From Bacteroidales bacterium (GTDB taxonomy: Bacteria > Bacteroidota > Bacteroidia > Bacteroidales > Marinilabiliaceae): a stretch of DNA of 64,000 nt. The notes beneath the pieces are model-generated. The model did no database searches. It saw only the letters and a list, made by a program, of their open reading frames with translations, and was not told the origin of the DNA. Shown here in pieces: positions 25,040-33,111 of this stretch. Within the stretch, counting starts at the first letter, position 1. Each line of letters opens with the position of its first letter. The stretch lies in contig CAAFWU010000083.1 in NCBI GenBank assembly GCA_900766825.1, positions 9,883 through 73,882 on the forward strand, given 5' to 3'. The translations under genes were made by a program, and so were the position numbers.

Positions 25040-25579
25040 ATGAACAAGATGACCTCAATAGCAATCCTTATGGTAGCCGTAATGGGTTGCTCCACAAATA
25101 CATTTGCCAACGGCAGCCGCACCGAGAGAGGCAAGATCGACAACCGCACCGAGGTGAGGCGAGACGGACGAAGCGAGGACCACGCCCCCGCAGTGACCCA
25201 CCCCCGCCCCGAGAACAAGGTTGTGGACAAGAACAACCCCAAAGAGGGTCCCAAAGGTGGTTTGAACAAAGCCCCCAAACCAGATCCTAAGCATGGTCCT
25301 AAACCCAACAAGGGTCATAAGATGGGCGATATGGCCCACAATGCCCATCATCCTACCCATCATCCTGCCCATCATCCCACTCCTGTTCACAAACCAGCAC
25401 CTTGCCCCCCACCCCCAGCCGTGGTTGTAGGTCCCCGTCCGGTGCCCCACCCTACTCCAACTCCTTGCCCCCCACCGCCTCACAAGGAACCTAAGCATCA
25501 CCACAAGCCTCATCACCATCATCATGACGGAACGGTGACTCTTCACCTTAAGAATGTAGACATAAGTTTGAACCTTTAG
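25040..25579 (+). CDS. Exported His/Pro-rich protein, possible metal binder
   Basis: A 179-residue exported protein of low complexity. The signal region MNKMTSIAILMVAVMGC ends in a possible lipobox (VMG-C17), though signal peptidase I cleavage after NTFA is also possible. The mature part is basic and Pro/Lys-rich, then carries a His-rich block (HHPTHHPAHHPTP), two CPPPP motifs, and a second His cluster (KHHHKPHHHHHDG) before a short beta-like end TVTLHLKNVDISLNL. More than twenty histidines plus cysteines suggest binding of Ni, Zn, Cu or Co, but this is inferred from composition. The divergent neighbour is the cation channel corA, which fits a metal theme. Not a recognised family. Confidence 0.7.
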   Translation: MNKMTSIAILMVAVMGCSTNTFANGSRTERGKIDNRTEVRRDGRSEDHAPAVTHPRPENKVVDKNNPKEGPKGGLNKAPKPDPKHGPKPNKGHKMGDMAHNAHHPTHHPAHHPTPVHKPAPCPPPPAVVVGPRPVPHPTPTPCPPPPHKEPKHHHKPHHHHHDGTVTLHLKNVDISLNL

Positions 25580-25613
25580 GTTTTCGCACATAAGCAATGA
25601 GACTACACACTCC

Positions 25614-25703
25614 ATTCTGAGAAACCATTTCCCTCAGAATCTGTTGACACACGTTTTTCCATCACCCGATGCCAGTTAGGAGATAAACCTATGGCATCGG
25701 GTG
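25614..25703. terminator. Two hairpins downstream of the His-rich gene
   Basis: ATTCTGAG/CTCAGAAT (25614-25621 and 25633-25640) and CACCCGATGCCA/TGGCATCGGGTG (25663-25674 and 25692-25703; 12 bp perfect) follow the stop codon by 35 and 84 bases. Only a weak T-run (TTTGCTTATT) follows the second, so termination is likely but not certain. Confidence 0.55.
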
Positions 25704-26024
25704 TTTGCTTATTACATACAATGCTGCATTACGTCCTATATCATATAGCAGAAAGAAACACTACAAACACTAAAAAATTTAGTATCATCAAAACATTATG
25801 GAATACATACACAAAGTCTAAAATTACAATATACAACACTATTAATCAATAGATTACATAGCTTAAAATGATTTAATACTCAACTAACACCATAAACCCA
25901 TCAAAAAATATTTCTACAAAAACAGCAAAATACAGTATCATTCAGAAAACTGTTCTACAAAAAGGTGATACATACAAAACAAAAGGTGCGTAACTTTGTG
26001 GTGTAACAAAAAAAAAGAAATTAC
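25704..26024 (+). promoter_or_regulatory. Very AT-rich upstream region of cysK with a -7 element
   Basis: About 320 bases of strongly AT-rich sequence with no gene, unlike the surrounding coding DNA. TAACTTTG at 25991-25998 matches TAnnTTTG and lies 27 bases before the cysK ATG; no TTTG lies at the -33 position. The AT-rich stretch could be an UP-like or nucleoid-protein region. Confidence 0.45.
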
Positions 26025-26960
26025 ATGACTAAGATTGCACAAAAACTCACCGACCTGATAGGCAATACTCCATTGCTTCAAGTCAATCGCTACAGTGCGG
26101 CAGTGAACGCACAGGCAAACATAATAGTAAAGATAGAGGCGTTCAACCCACTGAACAGTGTGAAGGATCGCATCGGCTTGGCCATGATAGAAGCTGCCGA
26201 GCGTGACGGTCTGCTCAAGCCAGGCGCCACCATCATAGAGCCCACCTCGGGCAACACGGGCGTAGGTCTTGCCATGGCAGCCACCGTATTGGGCTACAAA
26301 CTGATTTTGACCATGCCCGAGACCATGAGCCTTGAGCGCAGAAGTTTGCTCAGCGCCTTGGGAGCAAAATTGGTTCTGACCCCTGGTCCTCAGGGTATGA
26401 AGGGAGCCATTGCCGAGGCCGAGAAGTTGCATGCCGAGACCCCAGGTTCGTTCATTCCCATGCAGTTTAAGAATCCAGCCAACCCCGCCATCCATCGTGC
26501 CACAACGGCCGAGGAGATTTGGCGCGACACGGACGGCAAAGTTGACGTCTTTGTGGCAGGCGTGGGCACAGGTGGCACTGTGAGTGGCACGGGCAAGGGT
26601 CTTAAGGAGCATAACCCCAAGGTTCACATTGTGGCCGTAGAACCATTGCAATCGGCTGTTTTGTCGGGCAATAAGCCAGGTCCTCACAAGATTCAGGGCA
26701 TTGGTGCTGGTTTCGTCCCCGACACCTACGATGCATCGGTTGTGGACGAAGTGTTGCCCATTGATAGCGACGAGGCTATTGCCACGAGCCGTAAGTTGGC
26801 CAAGACGGAGGGTTTGCTTGTTGGCATCTCGTCGGGAGCAGCTGTGCTGGCAGCCACCAAGTTGGCCGAGCGTCCTGAGTTCAAGGGTAAGAACATTGTG
26901 GTTCTGTTGCCAGACACTGGCACTCGCTACATGAGCACAGGCCTCTATAACGAGGAGTAG
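26025..26960 (+). CDS. cysK: Cysteine synthase A (O-acetylserine sulfhydrylase)
   Basis: A 311-residue PLP enzyme that makes cysteine from O-acetylserine and sulfide. LIGNTPLLQ opens the fold, the PLP lysine is K47 in NPLNSVKDRI, the substrate loop EPTSGNTG is at 72-79, and the phosphate-binding GTGGT at 181-185; the C-terminal GISSGAA and LLPDTGTRYMST motifs complete the family pattern. The length of about 310 and NSVKDR favour CysK over CysM or cystathionine beta-synthase. Monocistronic between its own promoter region and a long terminator hairpin. Confidence 0.96.
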   Translation: MTKIAQKLTDLIGNTPLLQVNRYSAAVNAQANIIVKIEAFNPLNSVKDRIGLAMIEAAERDGLLKPGATIIEPTSGNTGVGLAMAATVLGYKLILTMPETMSLERRSLLSALGAKLVLTPGPQGMKGAIAEAEKLHAETPGSFIPMQFKNPANPAIHRATTAEEIWRDTDGKVDVFVAGVGTGGTVSGTGKGLKEHNPKVHIVAVEPLQSAVLSGNKPGPHKIQGIGAGFVPDTYDASVVDEVLPIDSDEAIATSRKLAKTEGLLVGISSGAAVLAATKLAERPEFKGKNIVVLLPDTGTRYMSTGLYNEE

Positions 26961-26993
26961 AATTCGATTTTTTCTTTTTTTAATAGACGGGTG

Positions 26994-27065
26994 ATATTGC
27001 GTCATTGCATTTGGCTGACCCAACAAGTGTGGGAGTGGCTTTTGCAATGGCGCGATATTTTTTTA
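26994..27065 (+). terminator. Long-stem terminator of cysK
   Basis: A 16-base arm (26994-27009, ATATTGCGTCATTGCA) pairs with 27043-27058 over its full length with two G-U pairs; a small CCCA/TGGG hairpin sits in the 33-base loop. Seven T follow. It starts 33 bases after the cysK stop. Confidence 0.82.
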
Positions 27066-27245
27066 TGAGTTTTGGGGAATGAGGGATGAAGGCTGGGGAG
27101 GATGGGCTAATTGGTCGTGAGAAATATTATATTAATAGAAGAAATATAAGAGAACTACAACAATCTAAAATACAATACTATGCAAAACAGTTAGGAAGAA
27201 AGAGACTGATTTGACAAAAAAATGCGTTAAAAAAGGCACCGTAGA

Positions 27246-27277
27246 TTTGCATGTTAACACAAAAGTAAGTACTTTTG
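27246..27277 (+). promoter_or_regulatory. Strong promoter of tRNA-Trp
   Basis: TTTG (27246-27249), a 20-base spacer and TACTTTTG (27270-27277), the same -7 octamer and spacing as the rpsO promoter. Transcription should begin near 27284, 15 bases before the mature tRNA. Confidence 0.85.
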
Positions 27278-27298
27278 CAACGTCAAAATGAAAGACAC

Positions 27299-27371
27299 AC
27301 GGGTGTAGTTCAGTTGGTAGAGCATCGGTCTCCAAAACCGAGTGTCGGGCGTTCGAGTCGCTCCACCCGTG
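27299..27371 (+). tRNA. tRNA-Trp (CCA anticodon)
   Basis: A 73-base tRNA. Acceptor stem ACGGGTG/CACCCGT, D-arm with AGTTCAGTTGGTAGAGC, anticodon stem TCGGT/ACCGA around loop CTCCAAA giving anticodon CCA, a 5-base variable region, and T-arm with TTCGAGT loop. The discriminator base is G, as needed for TrpRS. The 3' CCA is not encoded, as is common in Bacteroidota. It is transcribed alone from a consensus promoter to a strong terminator. Confidence 0.96.
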
Positions 27372-27388
27372 CTAACTGATACAAGATT

Positions 27389-27425
27389 AAGGTCTGAAAG
27401 CATTGCTTTCGGACCTTATTTTTTT
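27389..27425 (+). terminator. Intrinsic terminator of tRNA-Trp
   Basis: AAGGTCTGAAAGC (27389-27401) pairs with GCTTTCGGACCTT (27405-27417) with one T-G wobble and a 3-base loop, followed by a run of seven T. Confidence 0.9.
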
Positions 27426-27621
27426 GCATATTATGATTTGGAGAGACCATAGGGTGTCACCTTAGGCTAATGAGACTAACTCATTTAAGAGTTTCAACAT
27501 TACGAACCTTGCTTCTTTTTATGAAACAGCCTACACGGCATTCCACCCAACAATTATATTAAAATTCAATTTTGCTTTAGCGGGTTAATATATTTATCCG
27601 TTCTTTTCCGAAATGTCTAAT

Positions 27622-28122
27622 TTATTTTCCTTCGAGGCTATCCTTGACAAAGGTTAGGGGAAGGAGGCTGGCTATGCCTTTGGGGAGATGGTAGAGTTCG
27701 TTGGCTCCGGCGAGTGTTATGAAGATGGGGAGTCCTTGGGCGGTCTCTTTTTCTAAGAGGGATTGGCGACAGGCACCGCAGGGGGTTATGGGAGAGATGA
27801 CAGGACCGTTGTCGGTTTCGGCACAGATGAGGAGACGGAGGACCTTGGCTTCAGGATAACGACTGTTGGCATAGAAAACGGTGACGCGCTCGGCACAGAG
27901 ACCAGATGGATAGGCGGCGTTTTCTTGATTGCAACCAGAGACTATCTGGCCGTTGTCGAGAAGGGCGGCGGCTCCTACACGAAAGCGGGAATAGGGGGCA
28001 TAGGCTCGGGCGGCGGCTGCGCGGGCTTGGCGGAGGAGTTCTTCGGTCTGGGCGGCGTTGGGGGCTTGAGATGCCGATATGGGGGTTATGCTTACGCTTA
28101 CGTCTACTTGATGTTCTTTCAT
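27622..28122 (-). CDS. cdd: Cytidine deaminase
   Basis: A 166-residue zinc cytidine deaminase that converts cytidine and deoxycytidine to uridine and deoxyuridine in pyrimidine salvage. The zinc and catalytic motifs are CAERV (C76, E78) and PCGACRQ (C115, C118), with the substrate-binding GCNQENAAYPSG just before. Homotetrameric-type length, with about 25 extra N-terminal residues that look disordered (ISASQAPNAAQTEE). It lies downstream of malQ on the same strand but is separated from its own upstream neighbour by 155 bases with a hairpin. Confidence 0.94.
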   Translation of the reverse strand: MKEHQVDVSVSITPISASQAPNAAQTEELLRQARAAAARAYAPYSRFRVGAAALLDNGQIVSGCNQENAAYPSGLCAERVTVFYANSRYPEAKVLRLLICAETDNGPVISPITPCGACRQSLLEKETAQGLPIFITLAGANELYHLPKGIASLLPLTFVKDSLEGK

Positions 28123-28208
28123 GGCTTTGATGTTTTATGTTTTAGGGGGGATTGTTTGGACTCGACTGGAGCGAGGGTATTACTATAGAGAGAGGGTTTT
28201 ATAGACAA

Positions 28209-28245
28209 ATTGGGAGACGAGACTCGGTGAGGCTCGTCTCCCAAT
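28209..28245 (-). terminator. Hairpin terminator of malQ
   Basis: ATTGGGAGACGAG (28209-28221) pairs perfectly with CTCGTCTCCCAAT (28233-28245). On the minus strand it stands 32 bases after the malQ stop and is followed by a modest TTTGTCTAT. Confidence 0.7.
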
Positions 28246-28277
28246 GGTGTTTACAGAATAGGGTATGGGCAATGTGC

Positions 28278-30929
28278 TTATGCTGTGCGACCCGAGGACT
28301 GAACCAAGGCGGCTATCTTCTGATGGAGCTCGGGGTACTTGGTTTTGAGTTCATCGACCAAGAAGGGAACACGGTAGCGCCACATTTGGTCGGGGTTGGA
28401 TGGCACATTGATTCGCTCCTCGAAGGGGAGGAGGTGGGGCACATTGTCCAACATGCCAGCATAGTCCTGAATTGGGTTGATGCAGAGCATGGAGGGGGCG
28501 TTGAGGTGTTGGCAGACAACATTAGTGACTATGTCGCCAGAGGCTACAGGGGGTACGTTGCCACCACGATACATCATGTTGTGATAGTACCACTCGACGT
28601 CGGCACGGTCCTCTTCCCACCAGCCTCGGATGTCCGAGATGTCGTGGCTGGAAGTGGCGCAAACAGAGAGGTAGGGGTAGTAGGCTGGGGTGCCAAAACG
28701 TTCCCAGTTCTGTTTGGGCATACGCTGGAGTTCGAGTGAAAGGATCTGGAGACGCTGCATGACGATGGGGACGGAGGCGGGAATCATACCAAGGTCCTCA
28801 CCGCAGACGAGCATACGGCACTGATCCAGCAGGGCGCCAAGGTGTTCCTCGGCATTCTGTTTCCAGAAATCGTTGTTGCGATTAAAGAAGAAGTCGTCGG
28901 CCAGAGATTTGAAGACCCACTTTTGGTCGTCGGGCAAGCGGCGATAGCGGTCGGTTTCCTCGAGCATGATGCGTGGGTGCCATTCGCCCTCTTTGACTGA
29001 GACGAAGAGAACCTCGTGGAGTATGTCGGCCACGCCGCGGCGTACGCGCTCACGAGCAGTTTGCTCCACCTCGGCCTCGAGCCATTTGTCGAAGACATCG
29101 GGGGTAAAGTTCTCGGGCTTGAGTTTGAGCGACCCATCGGGCTGACGGTCGAAGAACTTATAGACAGAGCCTGCGTACTCGGAAAGTTTGGCACTAAGGA
29201 AGCCGTCGGTTACCACTGGGATGGCAAAATCCTCGATGGCACCGCGCACTCCACGTTGCCAGAGTTCCTGACTTGAGAAGGGCAGAGCGGGCGAGAAGAC
29301 GCCCATGAGACCGCTATGGAATGGGAAGGGGATGGACCAAATGCGGAAGAAGCCGAGGATGTGGTCGATGCGGAAGACGTCGAAGAACATCTGCATTCGT
29401 TGCATGCGGCGTGTCCACCAAGCGTAGCCGTCTTTGGCCATGACGTCCCACTTGTAGGTTGGAAAGCCCCAGTTCTGACCATCGCGCGAGAAGAAGTCGG
29501 GTGGCGCACCAGCTTGGAGCGAGAAGTCGAAGAGATCGGGGTCGGTCCAAGCCTCAACGGAGTGTGGGTTGATTCCGATGGGGAGGTCGCCCTTGATGGC
29601 GATGCCTTGAGCATGAACATACTCAATGGCCTCGGTGAGCTGCTTCTCGAGATGATATTGTAAGAAGACTCGGTAGAGGACCTCGTTATAGAGTTCGTGC
29701 TTGGGGTCGAACATGGCGTCGACCTCGGCACGGGAGTGCTTGCTTAGGTTCTTCCAGAGACGGAAGTTGGGGGTGTGGTTGACGTTGCGTAGGGTTGCGA
29801 AGGCGGCATAGTCCTTGAGCCAGAAGTCGTTCTTCTGCATATAGGCTTTGACGTCGGGGTCGGCAACGAATTTGTCTCTAACGTCGGCAAAGAGGGCACG
29901 GAGTGTGCGGTCTTTCCATTCGCGGGTGCGGTTATACTCTAGGAAGGTTGAGTCGTTGAGGTAGAGACCATTCTCGCGCTCTATGGCGGACATACGCTTG
30001 CCATAGAATTTATAGACCTGCTCCACAGAGATGTAGCTTGGGTGGAGGGCCATGATGGAGATGGCGTTGTAGGGATAGGAATCTCGCCACTGGAGTTTGG
30101 CGGTGGTGTCGTTGATGGGCAGGAGCTGAATGACCTTGAGGTTGGCAGCCACGCACCAGTCGGCCAAGGGTTTGAGGTCGAGGAACTCGCCACAGCCACG
30201 GCTGCTGCGTGTGCGGAGCGAGAAGATGGGGACTGCCACGCCAGCGGCACGCCAAGGTTTGGCAAAGTTGAAGCCATTGAAGGAGTAGACCGAAGCGGCA
30301 CCGCCTCTCATGGCATCTTCGCATTTAACGATGCGGTTCATGCCCTCCTCGTAGCTCTTGAGGGTGTCGGTCTTGGTGTCCCAGATGCAGAATTTGAACT
30401 CAAATTCTTTGAGCAAGGGGATGTTGCCGAAGTCGAGGACCCAGGTGTTGTTGATGCAACGCTTCATCACATAGGCCTGCTCGGGGTTCCAGTTGATGAA
30501 CTGCTTGGATATGAGTCTGACTTCCTCGTCGGGGGCCACACGTGGTTCGGTGAGAACGATGACGAAGGTTCCTTTTTTAGGAGCAGGTGGCAAATCTTTT
30601 GACTCGGGACGGAAAACGGCCTCGGCGAAGGCGGGAGCTGCAATGGCATCGCCACCGTCTTGGGGGCTACGCCAACTGTCGAAGACTTGAATGTCACAGT
30701 TGGAATCTGGCGAGAAGCGCCAGTGTCGTTCCTCTATCTTGCCATCGGCAAGCATGACAGCATACCTATAGAAGAAGAAGCTGCTGCATGACGACTCGTA
30801 TATCTGATGTCCTTCAGCGTCGGCTGTCATACGCTGCTCAACGATTGGAGCATCGGCAGTGGCGCGAGTCTGTAAGATTACATAATCTTGGGGACCAGTC
30901 TTGTAGTGAATGTGAAAGGTCTTGGTCAT
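28278..30929 (-). CDS. malQ: 4-alpha-glucanotransferase with N-terminal starch-binding domains
   Basis: An 883-residue GH77 enzyme (amylomaltase) that disproportionates maltodextrins. The first 240 residues or so hold two CBM20-type starch-binding domains (FHIHYKTGPQDYV start; second around TFVIVLTEPRVAPDEEV), a layout shared with plant DPE2 and Bacteroidales enzymes. The GH77 barrel follows: GVAVPIFSLRTRSSRGCGEFLDL, the nucleophile Asp in FRIDHILGFFRIW (D522), the acid/base Glu in CGEDLGMIP (E711), and the third Asp in SSHDISDIRGWW. No other starch-utilisation genes are near, so it probably serves intracellular glycogen or maltodextrin turnover. Confidence 0.95.
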   Translation of the reverse strand: MTKTFHIHYKTGPQDYVILQTRATADAPIVEQRMTADAEGHQIYESSCSSFFFYRYAVMLADGKIEERHWRFSPDSNCDIQVFDSWRSPQDGGDAIAAPAFAEAVFRPESKDLPPAPKKGTFVIVLTEPRVAPDEEVRLISKQFINWNPEQAYVMKRCINNTWVLDFGNIPLLKEFEFKFCIWDTKTDTLKSYEEGMNRIVKCEDAMRGGAASVYSFNGFNFAKPWRAAGVAVPIFSLRTRSSRGCGEFLDLKPLADWCVAANLKVIQLLPINDTTAKLQWRDSYPYNAISIMALHPSYISVEQVYKFYGKRMSAIERENGLYLNDSTFLEYNRTREWKDRTLRALFADVRDKFVADPDVKAYMQKNDFWLKDYAAFATLRNVNHTPNFRLWKNLSKHSRAEVDAMFDPKHELYNEVLYRVFLQYHLEKQLTEAIEYVHAQGIAIKGDLPIGINPHSVEAWTDPDLFDFSLQAGAPPDFFSRDGQNWGFPTYKWDVMAKDGYAWWTRRMQRMQMFFDVFRIDHILGFFRIWSIPFPFHSGLMGVFSPALPFSSQELWQRGVRGAIEDFAIPVVTDGFLSAKLSEYAGSVYKFFDRQPDGSLKLKPENFTPDVFDKWLEAEVEQTARERVRRGVADILHEVLFVSVKEGEWHPRIMLEETDRYRRLPDDQKWVFKSLADDFFFNRNNDFWKQNAEEHLGALLDQCRMLVCGEDLGMIPASVPIVMQRLQILSLELQRMPKQNWERFGTPAYYPYLSVCATSSHDISDIRGWWEEDRADVEWYYHNMMYRGGNVPPVASGDIVTNVVCQHLNAPSMLCINPIQDYAGMLDNVPHLLPFEERINVPSNPDQMWRYRVPFLVDELKTKYPELHQKIAALVQSSGRTA

Positions 30930-31322
30930 TAATATCTTGATTTCGTTACCTTTGGGGCACAGTAATTAATTGGTAGTAGTGACTTTTGTTCTTAGGAACA
31001 TGCGTTTCTTATGATGAATATTTGCATCGAAGAACATCACTTTTTTACGCAAATTTTGCTCTTTTGTTGCCAAGGTTTGACACTTGGGAGGGGGCTGAAC
31101 GGTGTCTACAATAAAGAAAAAAATGTGATGCCCCCTACTATGATTGGGTTCCTCTGGATTAATGAGGGCAGATAGCAAGCGTCTGGCATGAGCAAAAAGG
31201 GGGTCGGCGGCGGAGCAACAAACCAAACAAGCTGATGACATTGCAATAAGAGTGTTGACCCGAGACGACGACTGATTACAAAAATAGTGTTATTTTTGTT
31301 TGATTATAAACAAAGAAATAAA
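30930..31322. promoter_or_regulatory. Divergent region between malQ and the DUF4293 gene with back-to-back -7 elements
   Basis: No convincing gene; a 91-residue minus ORF (30966-31241) looks like chance. At 31278-31299 an inverted repeat, ACAAAAATA then GTGT then TATTTTTGT, places a TATTTTTG -7 match on each strand (31286-31279 on minus, 31291-31298 on plus). The plus element lies 25 bases before the DUF4293 ATG; the minus element is 350 bases from malQ. It may be paired divergent promoters or an operator. Confidence 0.45.
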
Positions 31323-31787
31323 ATGATACAAAGAAAACAGAGCATCTTTATATTGGTGGCCATGCTGTTGGTGGGCTACCTTATGTTGTGGCCAATTGAC
31401 ATATTTGCGGGTCCACAGGGCATGATAGAGTTGACATGGACGGGGTTGTGGGACGTGACACCAGGTGTTCAGGACCCTCATCTGCGATCGCTCACAGCGC
31501 TTAGCTTTTTGATTGTTTTGGAGTTGATACTGAACTTCTTGGGCTTGTTTATGTACCGTCATCGTTCGGCACAGATGCGCGTAATTGGTGTGGGCGCAGG
31601 TTTGGCCATAGGCATTTCGGCCGTATTGGTCTACTTGGGGGTTAGCACAGCTGGCCAGCTGGAACTGGAGTGGCATTTCTGCGCCAAGTGGTTGGTTCCC
31701 ATAGCTGTGGCTGTTTTGGACATATTGGCCTATAGGTTTATTTCGGACGATGAGGCATTGGTTCGCAGCCTTAATCGCCTTAGGTAA
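31323..31787 (+). CDS. DUF4293 family membrane protein
   Basis: A 154-residue membrane protein specific to Bacteroidota, of unknown function. The MIQRKQSIFILVAMLL start is the family hallmark. Four hydrophobic segments are visible (about 7-27, 56-78, 85-105 and 118-137), with a first periplasmic loop of some 30 residues. The frame is open from 31287, but the ATG at 31323 gives the conserved N-terminus. Convergent with maoC across a bidirectional terminator. Confidence 0.88.
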   Translation: MIQRKQSIFILVAMLLVGYLMLWPIDIFAGPQGMIELTWTGLWDVTPGVQDPHLRSLTALSFLIVLELILNFLGLFMYRHRSAQMRVIGVGAGLAIGISAVLVYLGVSTAGQLELEWHFCAKWLVPIAVAVLDILAYRFISDDEALVRSLNRLR

Positions 31788-31825
31788 TAAGATATCTCAT
31801 GAGGTGTGGGAAAGTCTACACCACA

Positions 31826-31878
31826 AAAAGAATTGGGCAGACCAACAACTGAATGTTGGTCTGCCCAATTTTATTTAT
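31826..31878. terminator. Bidirectional terminator between DUF4293 and maoC
   Basis: A perfect 17-bp stem (31831-31847 with 31854-31870; GGGCAGACCAACA core) around a 6-base loop, with AAAAAG before and TTTTATTT after. It serves both convergent genes. Confidence 0.9.
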
Positions 31879-31944
31879 GTTGAGGTCATAATCCTCGATG
31901 ACTCTATGTTAATAACGGGTGTTTTGAGGTTAGGCAACCCGATA

Positions 31945-32412
31945 TTAGGCGTTGAAGTGATAGAGGAATACGATGTCGCCAGTGTAGGCGGGTTTGCGCT
32001 GTCCCTCGATTTCGAGTTTCACGCTCATGGAAGCCTTGGTTGTGCCGCGGAGGTTGAGGACTTCGCGCACGGTAACATGGAGGCGAACACGGCTGCCAAC
32101 GACCACGGGCTGCTGATAGCGGAAGTTCTCGATGCCGTAGTTAATCTGGTCCTTGATGTTGCGGACATCAACAATCTGCTCCCAGAGGTGGGGGAGGATG
32201 GAGAGAGTGAGGTAGCCGTGGGCAATGGTGTTGCCGAAGGTAGACTCACGCTTAGCCTTCTCAACGTCGACGTGGATCCACTGATGGTCGAGTGTGGCAT
32301 CGGCAAAGAGGTTAACTTGCTCTTGTGTAAACTCGTGCCAATCGGAAACGCCGAGTTCCTTACCTACCAAGGCTTCGAGGTCGGCATGGCTATTAATGAC
32401 TAATGCGCTCAT
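31945..32412 (-). CDS. MaoC-like dehydratase / (R)-specific enoyl-CoA hydratase
   Basis: A 155-residue hot-dog-fold protein of the MaoC family. The hydratase motif with catalytic Asp and His is FADATLDHQWIHVD, followed by STFGNTIAHGYLTLSILPHL, and the second half has the usual VVVGSRVRLHVTV beta hairpin and GDIVFLY end. Such enzymes hydrate enoyl-CoA in fatty-acid or polyketide metabolism; no partner genes are adjacent, so the substrate is unknown. The frame is open for 25 codons upstream, but the ATG at 32412 begins the conserved region. A structured element with its own terminator lies directly upstream. Confidence 0.9.
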   Translation of the reverse strand: MSALVINSHADLEALVGKELGVSDWHEFTQEQVNLFADATLDHQWIHVDVEKAKRESTFGNTIAHGYLTLSILPHLWEQIVDVRNIKDQINYGIENFRYQQPVVVGSRVRLHVTVREVLNLRGTTKASMSVKLEIEGQRKPAYTGDIVFLYHFNA

Positions 32413-32516
32413 GTGATGATGGTTAAGATTATGATGATTTGTCGGGTGCAAATTTAAACAATATATTGAAAATGGGAACGGGGGCAAGGTTTATGGTTGG
32501 CTCTGCTCCTCTTCGC

Positions 32517-32576
32517 AAAAAAAAATAATCCCATCCGATGCCTAAGGGGAATACCTAAGGGATTGAGGATGGGATT
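32517..32576 (-). terminator. Intrinsic terminator in the maoC upstream element
   Basis: AATCCCATCC (32527-32536) pairs with GGATGGGATT (32567-32576), and on the minus strand a run of nine T follows at 32525-32517. CCTAAGGG occurs twice in the loop. Confidence 0.75.
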
Positions 32577-32845
32577 GTTATAAGGGGCCGCACCTAATTG
32601 GATGTTTAAACTCCTAAAGATAGGATTTGGGTGCCACGCTACTCAGTAATCTTCCCGCCGTTGCAGATGCAACAGACAGCCCGAAGGCTGCGAAGCCCGC
32701 CTTCATAGCGTTTAAGCGTCGCCCATTTGAGATTTTTAATGTTGAGTTTAACGATCAAAAATCCGATGCGGCTTTTTTTCAATATGTTACCACCGTTGTG
32801 AGTCTATGAGTTAAACTTACGTTGTGAACTCATTGGCTTATCGGT
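32517..32845 (-). ncRNA. Candidate structured RNA or leader upstream of maoC
   Basis: In the 699-base gap between maoC and dpm1, the minus strand carries a TATATTTG -7 match (32859-32852), about 330 bases of hairpin-rich sequence, and a terminator (32576-32517) about 105 bases before maoC. Hairpins include GTTGCA-TC-TGCAAC, CAGCC-TTC-GGCTG, GGCT-TCGC-AGCC and TCCTA-TCTT-TAGGA. A 30-codon ORF (32706-32614, MKAGFAAFGLSVASATAG...) is embedded. It is not a family I recognise. The layout repeats that seen before corA. The 60-residue plus ORF at 32627-32809 is probably just the reverse of this element. From 32860 to 33111 I see no gene. Confidence 0.45.
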
Positions 32846-33111
32846 GTAGTGCAAATATAGCCACTTTTTAAATTGATTGTATCATTTTTATGTAAAATAT
32901 ATTTAGAAATTTGCACGTTTATTAGCAAAGCTACATAAGAGGAGGATGGAGTAAAAGGGATAGAATTGGGTGAGGAGAGGAGAGAAGGTGGGCGAGTGAC
33001 AAGAAATGTCAATGAAAGGAATGGTGATTTGTTAACGCAAGGTTGGGAAATGAAGCGATTTTTGTGTAGTTTTACGACTAAATAACCTAAAACGGAGAGA
33101 TAAGAAGAACT

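Noticed and set aside
25938..27047. A 369-codon minus-strand ORF opposite cysK
   Set aside because: Complementary to a clear cysteine synthase; no domain motif and His/Gln-rich shadow composition.
30966..31241. A 91-codon minus-strand ORF upstream of malQ
   Set aside because: Odd composition, no recognisable domain and no promoter that fits; likely chance in a promoter region.
32627..32809. A 60-codon plus-strand ORF before dpm1
   Set aside because: It lies inside the hairpin-rich element that reads on the opposite strand; no promoter, start context or motif.
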